Below are positions 26,710-35,111 of a stretch of 64,000 nt of DNA, piece by piece. The position numbers and the translations under genes were made by a program. Where the stretch lies: NCBI GenBank assembly GCA_964588795.1, contig CAZPQN010000011.1, positions 4,002 through 68,001 on the forward strand, given 5' to 3'. Within the stretch, counting starts at the first letter, position 1. Each line of letters begins with the position of its first letter. The notes beneath the pieces are model-generated. The model did no database searches. It worked only from the letters and a program-made list of their open reading frames with translations, and was not told the origin of the DNA. This stretch comes from CAZPQN01 sp964588795. Lineage in GTDB: Bacteria; Fidelibacterota; UBA2242.

Positions 26710-27449
26710 TGAATTTTAATGGAAAGGTGGCTTTAATTACAGGCTCGGGGCGCGGCATCGGTCGGGCGATTGCGGAGGCTTTTGCCGGACAGGGCGCAAC
26801 GGTGGCGCTGAGCGATTTCAATCAGGAGGCGCTGACCGCCGTCAGCCAGGAATTTGAACAAAAGGGATATCCGTTCGCGGCATTTCCCTGCAATGTCACT
26901 AATGCGGCGGAAGTCCAGACCTTATGCGATGCAGTCGCCAGCCGATTCGGAAAAATTGATATCCTGATTAATAATGCCGGCATCACCCGCGATACGCTTC
27001 TCATGCGGATGAAGGACGAACAATGGGACGCCGTGCTGGAAACCAATCTGAAAGGTGCTTTCCTGGTCACTCGCGCCGCCATTAAATATTTTCTGCGTCA
27101 GAAAAGCGGCCGGATCATCAATATCGGATCGGTAGTCGGCCTGATGGGCAATATCGGGCAGGCCAATTATGCCGCGAGTAAAGCCGGGTTGATGGGCTTC
27201 TCGAAATCGGTGGCGCGCGAGCTGGCGCCCCGCAACATCACCGTCAATGTCATTGCCCCCGGCTTTATTGAGACGCCGATGACGGCCGCTTTGTCGGCGG
27301 AGGTGCGAACGGCATTCATGCAAAAGATACCCCTGAATCGCGCCGGAACTCCGCAGGACGTCGCTGGCGTGGCACTGTTTTTAGCATCGCCGCTGGCTGA
27401 TTATCTCACCGGTCAGGTTATTGCGGTTGACGGCGGCATGATCATGTAA
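26703..27449 (+). CDS. fabG: 3-oxoacyl-ACP reductase
   Basis: A 248-residue short-chain dehydrogenase that reduces 3-oxoacyl-ACP with NADPH. It has the cofactor motif TGSGRGIG near residue 14, NNAG near 90, the catalytic Ser in IGSVVG, and Tyr156/Lys160 in YAASK. ATG 26703 has GGAG 8 bases upstream and overlaps fabD by 7 bases; a second ATG at 26709 is an alternative start. Confidence 0.96.
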   Translation: MLMNFNGKVALITGSGRGIGRAIAEAFAGQGATVALSDFNQEALTAVSQEFEQKGYPFAAFPCNVTNAAEVQTLCDAVASRFGKIDILINNAGITRDTLLMRMKDEQWDAVLETNLKGAFLVTRAAIKYFLRQKSGRIINIGSVVGLMGNIGQANYAASKAGLMGFSKSVARELAPRNITVNVIAPGFIETPMTAALSAEVRTAFMQKIPLNRAGTPQDVAGVALFLASPLADYLTGQVIAVDGGMIM

Positions 27450-27469
27450 AACCAATAATGGAGGATAGA

Positions 27470-27706
27470 ATGAGTAGCAACTTAGAAAAAGTGCAGGAAA
27501 TCGTAGCCGAAAAGCTGGGTGTGGAAAAGTCCAAGATCACACTCGAGGCTTCCTTCATCGAGGACCTGGGAGCGGATTCGCTCGACACGGTCGAATTAAT
27601 CATGAAGATGGAAGAGGAATTCGGCATCGAGATCCCGGACGAAGAAGCCGAGAAACTCAAAACGGTCGGCAATGTCGTCAAATACTTGGACGCTAAAGTC
27701 AAGTAG
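27470..27706 (+). CDS. acpP: Acyl carrier protein
   Basis: A 78-residue acidic ACP. The 4'-phosphopantetheine is attached at Ser37 in GADSLDTVEL. ATG 27470 is chosen because GGAGG lies directly before it at normal spacing; an earlier in-frame ATG at 27458 overlaps that ribosome site. It sits between fabG and fabF as in the classical cluster. Confidence 0.98.
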   Translation: MSSNLEKVQEIVAEKLGVEKSKITLEASFIEDLGADSLDTVELIMKMEEEFGIEIPDEEAEKLKTVGNVVKYLDAKVK

Positions 27707-27721
27707 TATTTCCACGACTGC

Positions 27722-28972
27722 ATGAAGAGAAGAGTAGTCGTGACCGGTATGGGCATCGTTTCCCCGCTGGGAAATGATGCCCCTGCTTTTTGGACCAATC
27801 TGTTGGCGGGTAAATCCGGAGTGGGGGCCATCAGTCACTTCGACCCGCGCGAGTTTACTGTAAAGATAGCGGCGGAAGTGCGGGATTTCGATCCCATCGC
27901 CCATTTCAGCGTCAAGGAAGCCAACCGGATGGATCGGGTGACCCAATTCGGGGTTGTTGCCGCGCGCCAGGCAGTCAGCAACGCGGGATTAGCCAGTGGA
28001 ACGTACGATCCGGACCGGGTTGGCGTAATCGTCGGTTCCGGAATTGGCGGGATCAAAACGCTTGAGGACCAGCACCGGGTGTTAATGACCAAGGGCAACC
28101 GGTTTGTCAGCCCGTTCTTCATTCCGATGATGATACCGGATATTTTGCCGGGGCAGATTGCGATGGAATTCGGATTCTGTGGCCCGAATTATGCCGTGAC
28201 TTCTGCCTGTGCCACCGCCTCGCACGCCATCGGGGTGGCTTTCCTGCATCTCCTTCATGGTGATGCCGACGTAATAATTACCGGCGGGGCCGAAGCCGGA
28301 ATTACCCCGCTTGCCGTGGCGGGCTTTGCCAATATGAAAGCGCTCTCGCGACGCAACGATGAACCGACAAAAGCCAGCCGGCCTTTCGACCTGCACCGTG
28401 ATGGTTTTGTCATCGGCGAAGGAGCCGGCGTCGTGGTGCTGGAAGAACTGGAACATGCGCTCCGCAGGGGTGTCCCGATTTACGCTGAGGTCGTGGGGTA
28501 TGGTTTTTCGGCGGACGCCTACCATGTCACCGCCCCGCACCCGGAAGGACGTGGCGCAGCCCTTTCCATGGAAGCCGCGATCCGTATGTCAGGTTTGCCC
28601 AAAAGCACCTTCGGTTATATCAATGCCCATGGGACTTCCACTACGCTGAACGATGTCAACGAAACCACTGCGATCAAAAAAGTTTTCGGCGACCAGGCTT
28701 ACGAGCTGAACATAAGCTCGACTAAATCCATGACCGGCCATCTGCTGGGCGCGGCGGGCGGGATTGAATTTGCCACGCTGAGTTTAGCCCTGTATCACCA
28801 GATCATTCCGCCGACCATCAATTACGAATTTCCCGATCCCGCCTGCGATCTTAACTATACCCCCAACCATTCCCAGCCCTGCGCCTTTATTGCAGGTCTA
28901 AGTAATAATTTCGGTTTTGGCGGGCACAACGCCGTCATTGCCGTACGCACTTACCATGAGAACAATGCTTAA
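27722..28972 (+). CDS. fabF: 3-oxoacyl-ACP synthase II
   Basis: A 416-residue elongating condensing enzyme. The catalytic Cys163 is in TSACATASHAIG, with the two His in NAHGTSTTLND (near residue 303) and TKSMTGHLLGAAG (near 340). The start follows acpP after 15 bases with no strong ribosome site, which may mean coupled translation. Its end overlaps the start of rnc. Confidence 0.96.
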   Translation: MKRRVVVTGMGIVSPLGNDAPAFWTNLLAGKSGVGAISHFDPREFTVKIAAEVRDFDPIAHFSVKEANRMDRVTQFGVVAARQAVSNAGLASGTYDPDRVGVIVGSGIGGIKTLEDQHRVLMTKGNRFVSPFFIPMMIPDILPGQIAMEFGFCGPNYAVTSACATASHAIGVAFLHLLHGDADVIITGGAEAGITPLAVAGFANMKALSRRNDEPTKASRPFDLHRDGFVIGEGAGVVVLEELEHALRRGVPIYAEVVGYGFSADAYHVTAPHPEGRGAALSMEAAIRMSGLPKSTFGYINAHGTSTTLNDVNETTAIKKVFGDQAYELNISSTKSMTGHLLGAAGGIEFATLSLALYHQIIPPTINYEFPDPACDLNYTPNHSQPCAFIAGLSNNFGFGGHNAVIAVRTYHENNA

Positions 28973-29660
28973 GTTAAAACGCTATTTCAGGTCGGTTACG
29001 CCGGTCGAAAAAATTACCGGGTATAAATTTCTTGACCAACAATTGCTCAAAACGGCCCTAACCCACCGTTCTTCCGCCATCAATGGCCAGCAATCCTACG
29101 AACGGCTGGAATTTTTGGGAGATGCCGTTTTGGAAATGGTAATCAGCGAAACCTTGTTTCAGCATTACTGCGACAAGCGCGAAGGCGAACTAACCGTGAT
29201 GCGAGCCACCGTCGTCAATCGCGAAGCCTTGGCGGAGGTTGGTCTCAAGCTGAACCTTGCCCCGCACATTCTAACTGATAAAAGTCTGAACCTTGCCAAT
29301 CACGCAACCAAACGTACCTTGGTCGGAAGCACTGTGGAAGCCCTGATCGGCGCGATTTATCTTGACGGCGGCCTGAAGCCGGCGCAGGCGTTCATTGCCC
29401 GCTGGATAATGGCTCCTACCAATAAAAAGCAGGTTCAGTCAAACATAAATTTCAAAGGTCGGCTGCTGGAAGTGTGTCAGAAACACGGCTGGTCGCTGGA
29501 GTATAAGATGCTGCAGACCACCGGGCCGGAACATGCCAAAACCTATAAAATTGCCGTCTTTGTCAGGGGCAAAGTGCTCGGCACCGGAGTCGGGCAAAAA
29601 AAGCGCAACGCCGAGCAGGAAGCCGCCCGCCAGGCATTGAAACAATTGCCGGCCGCGTGA
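28965..29660 (+). CDS. rnc: Ribonuclease III
   Basis: A 231-residue RNase III that cleaves double-stranded RNA in rRNA and mRNA processing. The signature ERLEFLGDAVLEMV lies near residues 40-55, the second catalytic acidic site in STVEALIGAIYLDGG near 125, and a double-stranded-RNA-binding domain fills the C-terminal 70 residues (FKGRLLEVCQKHGW ... AEQEAARQALKQL). The start may be ATG 28965 or 28956; both overlap fabF. A hairpin terminator spans its stop codon. Confidence 0.95.
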   Translation: MLKLKRYFRSVTPVEKITGYKFLDQQLLKTALTHRSSAINGQQSYERLEFLGDAVLEMVISETLFQHYCDKREGELTVMRATVVNREALAEVGLKLNLAPHILTDKSLNLANHATKRTLVGSTVEALIGAIYLDGGLKPAQAFIARWIMAPTNKKQVQSNINFKGRLLEVCQKHGWSLEYKMLQTTGPEHAKTYKIAVFVRGKVLGTGVGQKKRNAEQEAARQALKQLPAA

Positions 29661-29675
29661 TCGGCAAAGTTTTTT
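29646..29675 (+). terminator. Intrinsic terminator at the end of rnc
   Basis: TTGCCG (29646-29651) pairs with CGGCAA (29662-29667), followed by AGTTTTTTC. The rnc stop codon lies in the loop. It probably ends the yceD-rpmF-fab-rnc transcription unit. Confidence 0.6.
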
Positions 29676-29747
29676 CAGCCCGACGATTAACGATTACAGG
29701 AAATTGCATCCGCAGGCTGAGCAAAATCAGGAAAAAGGAGGAAAAGC

Positions 29748-31658
29748 GTGGAAACTGTTCGGGTGATTAGCTGGATTGATTGGCTGGTAGTGGCTGGTTA
29801 TTTTCTGCTGGTATTTGCCATTGCCTTTTACTTTTACCGCCGGGCCGGGGAAAATACCGGAACCTTCTTTCTATCCGGACGCAACCTGCCCTGGTGGCTA
29901 GCGGGCACGGCGATGGTGGCGACGACCTTTGCGGCGGACACCCCGTTAGCGGTCACCGAACTGATTGCCCGCAATGGCATCGCCGGCAACTGGCTATGGT
30001 GGAATTTAGCCATCGGCGGCATGCTGACGGTATTTTTCTTTGCGCGCCTCTGGCGCCGGGCAGGCATCATGACCGATGTCGAGTTCACCGAAATGCGCTA
30101 TTCAGGCAAGCCCGCGGCGGTGCTCCGCGGTTTCCGCGCGCTGTACCTGGGCATTTTTATGAATGCGATTGTCATGGGCTGGGTGCACAAGGCGATGGAA
30201 AAGATTTTTCACGTCACGCTACCCGGCGCCGATCCGTTTTTGTTGGTTGTCCTGGTAGCCGGTGCCATAGCCATTTACGCCTCCGCTTCCGGGCTGTTGG
30301 GGACCGCGCGGACGGATAGCTTTCAGTTTGTGTTTGCCATGTTAGGCTGTATCGTATTGGCTGTTATTGTTCTGCCCCAGGTAGGCGGAGCGGTGGCCCT
30401 GAAGACCAGGTTGGCACCCCAGGTGCTGAGCTTTTTTCCACGTGTCGGGAGTCTCGGAGCCGAAGGAATTACAGGTGGTGTCCTGGCCCTTTCGGTCGGA
30501 GCCTTTATTGCGCATATCGGACTGCAATGGTGGTCAACCTGGTATCCGGGCGCCGATCCCGGCGGCGGCGGATATGTCGCCCAACGCATGATGTCAGCCC
30601 GCAACGAGAAACACAGCCTGTTCGCCACTCTGTGGTTCACCATCGCGCATTATACTTTACGCCCCTGGCCGTGGATTATCGTGGCGCTTTCCGCGCTGGT
30701 GCTCCTGCCCCGCGCCGACAGCTTGGAAACATTGCGAGCCGAAAATCCGGTACTTTTCGAACAGGTCGCGGATGCGTATAAGAATCAGACCAATGTCAGA
30801 GTAACCGAGCAGGTCGACCATACCCCCGAATTCCGGGAATTTTACCAGAAATATGAAAACACAGTCGATCCGGGGGTGATGTATCCCAAGATGATGATGT
30901 ATTATCTGCCGACCGGTCTCCTGGGTTTGTTAATTGCCACCTTTTTGGCGGCGTACATGTCGACCATCGCCTCGCAGTTGAACTGGGGCACTTCGTACAT
31001 TATCAACGATTTTTACCGGCGTTTTATCCGTCGGCAAGCCAGTGAAAAGCATTATGTTTTCGTTTCGCGGGTAGCGATGCTGTTGCTGATCGTGTTTTCG
31101 TTGGTCGTGACCCGCTATTTTCTGACCACGATTTCCGGCGCTTGGGAGTTCATTATCAACGCCAGCGCCGGAATGGGCGCGGTTTTGATTCTGCGCTGGT
31201 TCTGGTGGCGGATCAATGCCTGGTCAGAGATCTCGGCGATGATTGCCCCGCTGATCATTTATCCGATTGCGCGCTATCATTTTGGAATGCAGTCGCCGCT
31301 GACCCTGTATCCGGTGGTGTTCGGAACGACGGTGATCTGGCTCGGGGTGACTTTCATCAGCCGACCGGAAGATCAGTCGGTGTTGCTGAATTTTTATCGT
31401 CGGGTGCATCCCGGTGGAATCGGCTGGCGGAAAATCGCGGTTCTGCTCCCGGAAGTCAGAGGCGACAGCGGCTTCGGGCGGACTTTTTTCAATTGGGCCT
31501 GCGGTGTGGTGGTAGTGTACGCCAGTCTTTTCGGGATAGGCAAATTACTATTTCATGCTTACGGCGTCGCGATTGGATATTTTTGCCTGGCGGCGGCTGG
31601 CGCACTGGCGATTTACCGCAATCTGAATAGAGTCGGCTGGGGAACCTTGACCGACTGA
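29748..31658 (+). CDS. Sodium:solute symporter (SLC5/SSS family)
   Basis: A 636-residue membrane transporter. At least 13 hydrophobic segments are visible, the first at residues 9-30, and SSS features are present: the FFLSGRNLPWWLAGTAMVATTFAADTP start typical of the sugar/solute subgroup, and the LLGLLIATFLAAYMSTIASQLNWG helix. A large extramembrane insertion lies around residues 325-385. The substrate cannot be named; related proteins carry sugars, sialic acid or organic acids with sodium. The start is GTG, with AAGGAGG six bases upstream. It follows rnc but behind a terminator, so it is likely its own unit. Confidence 0.9.
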   Translation: METVRVISWIDWLVVAGYFLLVFAIAFYFYRRAGENTGTFFLSGRNLPWWLAGTAMVATTFAADTPLAVTELIARNGIAGNWLWWNLAIGGMLTVFFFARLWRRAGIMTDVEFTEMRYSGKPAAVLRGFRALYLGIFMNAIVMGWVHKAMEKIFHVTLPGADPFLLVVLVAGAIAIYASASGLLGTARTDSFQFVFAMLGCIVLAVIVLPQVGGAVALKTRLAPQVLSFFPRVGSLGAEGITGGVLALSVGAFIAHIGLQWWSTWYPGADPGGGGYVAQRMMSARNEKHSLFATLWFTIAHYTLRPWPWIIVALSALVLLPRADSLETLRAENPVLFEQVADAYKNQTNVRVTEQVDHTPEFREFYQKYENTVDPGVMYPKMMMYYLPTGLLGLLIATFLAAYMSTIASQLNWGTSYIINDFYRRFIRRQASEKHYVFVSRVAMLLLIVFSLVVTRYFLTTISGAWEFIINASAGMGAVLILRWFWWRINAWSEISAMIAPLIIYPIARYHFGMQSPLTLYPVVFGTTVIWLGVTFISRPEDQSVLLNFYRRVHPGGIGWRKIAVLLPEVRGDSGFGRTFFNWACGVVVVYASLFGIGKLLFHAYGVAIGYFCLAAAGALAIYRNLNRVGWGTLTD

Positions 31659-31681
31659 TCGGCCTGCCGGCCGGCGGTCAA
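31647..31681 (+). other. Stable hairpin over the symporter stop codon
   Basis: TTGACCG (31647-31653) pairs exactly with CGGTCAA (31675-31681), enclosing a very GC-rich stretch able to fold further. There is no T-tract after it, so it is not a classical terminator; it may protect the transcript's 3' end or reduce read-through into the trp leader. Confidence 0.4.
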
Positions 31682-31722
31682 TAATCGTTATCAGCGGTCA
31701 GGGAGACCCATGGGAGGTCAAA

Positions 31723-31863
31723 TTGAAAAAATTTCTTTGCTTTTCCGGTTTTATTTTGTTAATTAACCGCAAGATGAGTCATAACTGTGGTACGTCCAAA
31801 ACAAAAAACTTCACCAACGGCTGGTGGAAGGGGCTGATAACGGGGGCGGTTACTACAGTGTGA
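31723..31863 (+). CDS. Tryptophan leader peptide (regulatory)
   Basis: A short reading frame that ends in TGA at 31861-31863, 87 bases before the trpB2 start. Two starts are possible. TTG 31723 has a strong GGGAGG ribosome site 5 bases upstream and gives 46 residues. ATG 31774 has no clear ribosome site and gives 29. In both, tandem Trp codons TGG TGG occupy 31822-31827 in the context NGWWKGL. The tandem Trp codons, the position before a tryptophan synthase gene and the following terminator are the hallmarks of a ribosome-mediated attenuator. Translation is not shown, and a small exported peptide (hydrophobic N-terminus with the TTG start) is a less likely alternative. Confidence 0.65.
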   Translation: MKKFLCFSGFILLINRKMSHNCGTSKTKNFTNGWWKGLITGAVTTV

Positions 31864-31920
31864 GTTAGAGGAAACACATACAAGTTAATGAAACCCGCCC
31901 GCGAGGCGGGTTTTGTTTTT
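31784..31920 (+). promoter_or_regulatory. trp attenuator with competing hairpins
   Basis: Three mutually exclusive pairings can be drawn. Region 1 (31784-31792) pairs with region 2 (31851-31859) over 9 bp including one G-U. Region 2 (31844-31851) pairs with region 3 (31892-31900) over 8 bp with one bulged C: the antiterminator. Region 3 (31891-31899) pairs with region 4 (31905-31913) over 9 perfect bp followed by T-rich sequence: the terminator. A ribosome stalled on the Trp codons at 31822-31827 would leave region 2 free, allowing 2:3. One that reaches the stop at 31861 would cover region 2 and allow 3:4. The geometry fits attenuation by tryptophan. Confidence 0.65.
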
Positions 31921-31921
31921 T
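31891..31921 (+). terminator. Intrinsic terminator before trpB2
   Basis: A perfect 9-bp stem (AAACCCGCC with GGCGGGTTT) and a 5-base loop, followed by a T-rich run (TGTTTTTT). It lies 30 bases upstream of the trpB2 start, so it must be bypassed for expression from the leader. Confidence 0.88.
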
Positions 31922-31950
31922 ATGAGTAAGTCAATAGGAAAGGAGTCGTT

Positions 31951-33312
31951 ATGTTACAACAGAAGATTGTGTTGCCGGAATCTGAAATACCACGGCAATG
32001 GTACAATCTCAACGCCGATCTGCCGGTCAAATTGCCCCCGGTATTGCACCCCGGTACGCGGCAACCCATCACGCCGGATGATCTCCGGCCGCTTTTCCCC
32101 ATGGCCATTATTGAGCAGGAAGTCAGTACTGAGCGGTTTATTGCTATACCCGAGCCGGTGCTGGATATTTATCGCATCTGGCGTCCGACGCCGCTGGTGC
32201 GCGCCTCTCGATTGGAAAAGGCGATCGGAACCAATTCGAAAATTTATTTTAAGAATGAGAGCGTCAGTCCGCCCGGCAGTCACAAGCCAAATACCGCGGT
32301 AGCGCAGGCCTATTACAATGCCCGGGAAGGGGTGAAAAAACTGACCACCGAGACCGGCGCCGGACAATGGGGCAGCGCCCTGGCTTTTGCCTGTAATTGT
32401 TTCGGGCTGGAATGTCTGGTTTTTATGGTACGGGTCAGTTATGACAATAAGCCCTACCGCCGCTCGATGATCGAGACCTGGGGTGGCCAGATTTTTCCCA
32501 GCCCTAGTCCCCAGACCACTACTGGCCGCCGGATTTTGGCGGACGATCCGGATTGTTCCGGGAGTCTTGGCATAGCTATCTCCGAGGCGGTCGAAGTCGC
32601 CGCCGGTGATGCCAAGGTCAAGTACTCGTTGGGTTCTGTGCTCAATCATGTCATGTTGCATCAAACTGTAATCGGCGAGGAAGCCTATCGGCAGATGAAA
32701 ATCGCGGGTGACTACCCGGACGTCGTCATCGGTTGCGTGGGCGGCGGCAGCAATTTTGCCGGCCTGGTTTTCCCGTTTATACGCGATAAAATCGCCGGCC
32801 GCAACCTGCGGGCAATCGCCGTCGAGCCCACCGCCTGTCCATCGCTGACCCGGGGCATTTATACCTATGACTACGGCGATACCGGTAAATTGACTCCCCT
32901 GGTTGCCATGTATTCGCTGGGGCATGACTTTATTCCCTCAAAAATTCATGCGGGCGGATTGCGCTATCATGGCGCTTCACCCATGGTCAGCCTGTTGGTC
33001 AAGGAAGGTTTAATAGAAGCCTGCGCCTATCAGCAGACCGAGGTTTTCAAAGCCGCGGTGACCTTCGCTCGCAGTGAAGGTATCATTCCCGCTCCCGAAT
33101 CAGCCCACGCAATCAGGGCCACCATTGACGAGGCTAAGAGAGCCGATGCGGAAGGCGTATCGCGCGTCATCCTGTTCAATCTCAGTGGTCACGGACATTT
33201 CGATATGAGTGCTTACGACGCCTATTTCGGCAAGCGACTGGAAGATAATCACTTTTCGGAAGACATTCTGAATAAGAATTTGCAGGAAATTGCCGGTCTG
33301 CCGAAAGTATAA
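31951..33312 (+). CDS. trpB2: Tryptophan synthase beta chain, TrpB2 type
   Basis: A 453-residue PLP enzyme that makes tryptophan from indole and serine. The Schiff-base Lys112 is in SPPGSHKPNTA, the phosphate loop is VGGGSNFAG near residue 263, and ETGAGQWGSA is the conserved substrate-binding stretch. The extended N-terminus (about 70 residues before RPTPLVRA) and overall sequence mark the TrpB2 class, which often acts alone without TrpA. No other trp gene is in the window, and the trp attenuator just upstream supports a genuine role in tryptophan supply. An AAAGGAG ribosome site precedes the ATG. Confidence 0.93.
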   Translation: MLQQKIVLPESEIPRQWYNLNADLPVKLPPVLHPGTRQPITPDDLRPLFPMAIIEQEVSTERFIAIPEPVLDIYRIWRPTPLVRASRLEKAIGTNSKIYFKNESVSPPGSHKPNTAVAQAYYNAREGVKKLTTETGAGQWGSALAFACNCFGLECLVFMVRVSYDNKPYRRSMIETWGGQIFPSPSPQTTTGRRILADDPDCSGSLGIAISEAVEVAAGDAKVKYSLGSVLNHVMLHQTVIGEEAYRQMKIAGDYPDVVIGCVGGGSNFAGLVFPFIRDKIAGRNLRAIAVEPTACPSLTRGIYTYDYGDTGKLTPLVAMYSLGHDFIPSKIHAGGLRYHGASPMVSLLVKEGLIEACAYQQTEVFKAAVTFARSEGIIPAPESAHAIRATIDEAKRADAEGVSRVILFNLSGHGHFDMSAYDAYFGKRLEDNHFSEDILNKNLQEIAGLPKV

Positions 33313-33660
33313 GAGGTAAAACCCAAGATTGTCTGGTAAAAAGGGATGCGATTGATTGTGTCCCTTTTTAGCCAATTAAATATGACAGTTGGTAACGATG
33401 TATTTTGGATATTAACTTAGATAAAGGATACTAAAAAAATTTTTTCACGTTTTTTCTGAAAGAGGAACTTGATACTAGGGAATAGTGGTATTTGCACCAC
33501 TTAGCATCAGGCTTGAACATGTTTAAATGCAAAATTGGGTCCCGGCCGGCGATTTCCGGAAAAAGAAGATAAAGGTGGTTTTAGTAAACTAACAGACAGC
33601 ATTTCATATCGAAAGCAACTAATAGGAACACTTTCCAGTAACTATAAGAAGGATATTTAG
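33313..33660. other. Intergenic region after trpB2
   Basis: 348 bases. The first part holds a hairpin terminator (listed separately). The remainder is AT-rich with A and T tracts near 33431-33455 and a small dyad GTGGTATTTGCACCAC near 33485. It presumably carries the promoter of the FISUMP lipoprotein gene. I see no RNA gene and no reading frame worth listing. Confidence 0.5.
33337..33370 (+). terminator. Terminator of trpB2
   Basis: TAAAAAGGGA (33337-33346) pairs perfectly with TCCCTTTTTA (33361-33370) around a 14-base loop. The long AT part makes it a moderate terminator with the T-tract inside the stem. Confidence 0.6.
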
Positions 33661-34650
33661 ATGAATCGACAATTTGTGGTTTATGGTTCCCTGGGTATTA
33701 TAAGCCTGCATTTGCTCCAATCATGTGAAAATCCAACTGATAGTGAAAGCAGAGTACCGGCTGTTGTTACGGCAGTGGTCAGTGAGGTGACTTGTCATGC
33801 CGCTGTCTGTGGAGGAAAGATTAAGTCTGATGGTGGCGAGGACATAATCGCCCGTGGGGTATGCTGGAGCACCAGCCAGTATACCGATTTATCTGATAGC
33901 AAGACTGTCGATGGTTTCGGTGCCGGTAGCTTTACAAGTAACCTGACCGATTTGACTGCGGGTATAACTTACTACGTCAGGGCATATGCTACGAACAGTA
34001 TCGGCACCGGATACAGCGATGCAGTTAAATTTACTACGAAAATCGCCACCGAATTTGGCACGGTCACTGATATAGACGGAAATATTTATTTGACCGTAAA
34101 ACTTGCGAATCAATGGTGGATGGCAGAAAACCTGAAGGTAACCCATTATCGGAACGGGGACGAAATCCCCAACGTGACAGATAATAATCAATGGGCCTCT
34201 CTAACGACCGATGCCCGTTGCGCTCAGAATAACAGCGCTGATAAATTTGCGACTTATGGGTATCTTTACAATTGGTACGCAGTAAATGACGTGCGGAATA
34301 TCGCTCCACCAGGGTGGCATGTGCCAACTGATGCCGAATGGCAGAAGTTGGCTAATTTTCTGGGGGGCAATGCGGTAGCTGGCGGGAAGCTGAAGGAGTC
34401 AGGCACGGCTCACTGGAATAAGCCCAATACCGAGGCCACCAACGCCAGTGATTTTTGCGCCTTAGCAGGCGGCTACCGGGATAATCTTGGAAATTTTTCA
34501 GGAACTGGCGGCAGTGCCACTTTCTGGTCTTCCACCGAAGAAAATGTTTCTTACGGGCGGTGTTGGGAGATTACTTACAATTCCGGTGCGCTTAGCAGTC
34601 TTGCTAACCGAAAATCGCGCGGATTCTCTGTACGGTTGGTAGCAGATTGA
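33661..34650 (+). CDS. FISUMP-domain lipoprotein
   Basis: A 329-residue predicted lipoprotein with lipobox LLQSC (Cys22). Residues about 33-125 form a fibronectin-III-like domain (AAVCGGKIKSDGGEDIIARG ... YYVRAYATNSIGTGYSDAV). Residues about 130-329 form a FISUMP domain (Fibrobacter succinogenes major paralogous domain): DIDGNIYLTVKLANQWWMAENL, YGYLYNWYAVND, PPGWHVPTDAEWQ, FWSSTEE and the terminal GFSVRLVAD. Such proteins are surface lipoproteins of unknown role, abundant in Fibrobacterota, Bacteroidota and their relatives. It heads a small block of three exported-protein genes. An AAGGA site precedes the ATG. Confidence 0.88.
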   Translation: MNRQFVVYGSLGIISLHLLQSCENPTDSESRVPAVVTAVVSEVTCHAAVCGGKIKSDGGEDIIARGVCWSTSQYTDLSDSKTVDGFGAGSFTSNLTDLTAGITYYVRAYATNSIGTGYSDAVKFTTKIATEFGTVTDIDGNIYLTVKLANQWWMAENLKVTHYRNGDEIPNVTDNNQWASLTTDARCAQNNSADKFATYGYLYNWYAVNDVRNIAPPGWHVPTDAEWQKLANFLGGNAVAGGKLKESGTAHWNKPNTEATNASDFCALAGGYRDNLGNFSGTGGSATFWSSTEENVSYGRCWEITYNSGALSSLANRKSRGFSVRLVAD

Positions 34651-34681
34651 GGAGAGTGAGTAGATAAGAAAGGAAAACACC

Positions 34682-35092
34682 ATGAAACGTTGGATCGGAT
34701 TAGGTATTGGTTTGAGCCTGATGGTTGCTTTTTGTGAAAAAGATCCCCCCTGTGGCCCGTTTGATTCCTTAACCGCGACTGATTCATTAGTTGCGCAAAT
34801 TACTCTTAACTGGGCTCCGCCTTGTCCGGAGGCTTACGATTATGATGTTTACCGCTCGCAAAGCCGGAAGGGCCCATGAACATATTTGTGCACGATTTGC
34901 GAACAAGATTTTGTCACCTGGCCGAATGTAACTGAATTACACTGGACCGATCAGATATTTTTTCAACAATTACCACCCATGGACGCCATTACCTATTATT
35001 ATAAGGTGTTTGCGAAACCATATATTGATACCGAATGGGACAAGCTATCCAGTAATATTGTCAAAGGAATAGCCTTTGCCCCGAAACAGTAA
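34682..35092 (+). pseudogene. Small lipoprotein-like gene interrupted by an in-frame TGA
   Basis: One reading frame runs from ATG 34682 to TAA at 35090-35092, broken only by TGA at 34877-34879 (codon 66). The N-terminus is a signal sequence with Cys18 in MVAFCEKD, a weak lipobox. The residues on both sides of the TGA read as one continuous fibronectin-III-like domain (ITLNWAPP ... YDYDVYRSQ before; WPNVTELHWTDQ and TYYYKVFAK after). A point mutation (for example Trp TGG to TGA), a sequence error, or recoding as selenocysteine are possible. I see no convincing SECIS-like stem-loop after the TGA, so a nonsense mutation is favoured. The ATG has an AAGGAA site upstream. Confidence 0.6.
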
Positions 35093-35111
35093 AAATATGA
35101 AGGAGTGAGCT

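Noticed and set aside
31647..31681. Intrinsic terminator at the end of the symporter gene
   Set aside because: The stem is stable but no T-tract follows it, so it was listed only as a hairpin.
31954..32925. A 323-codon minus-strand frame opposite trpB2
   Set aside because: Antisense shadow; the plus-strand frame carries the full PLP-enzyme motifs.
34877..34879. TGA as a selenocysteine codon
   Set aside because: No convincing stem-loop with the usual spacing follows; the position lies in a fibronectin-like fold, not a redox site. Kept only as a lesser option for the interrupted gene.
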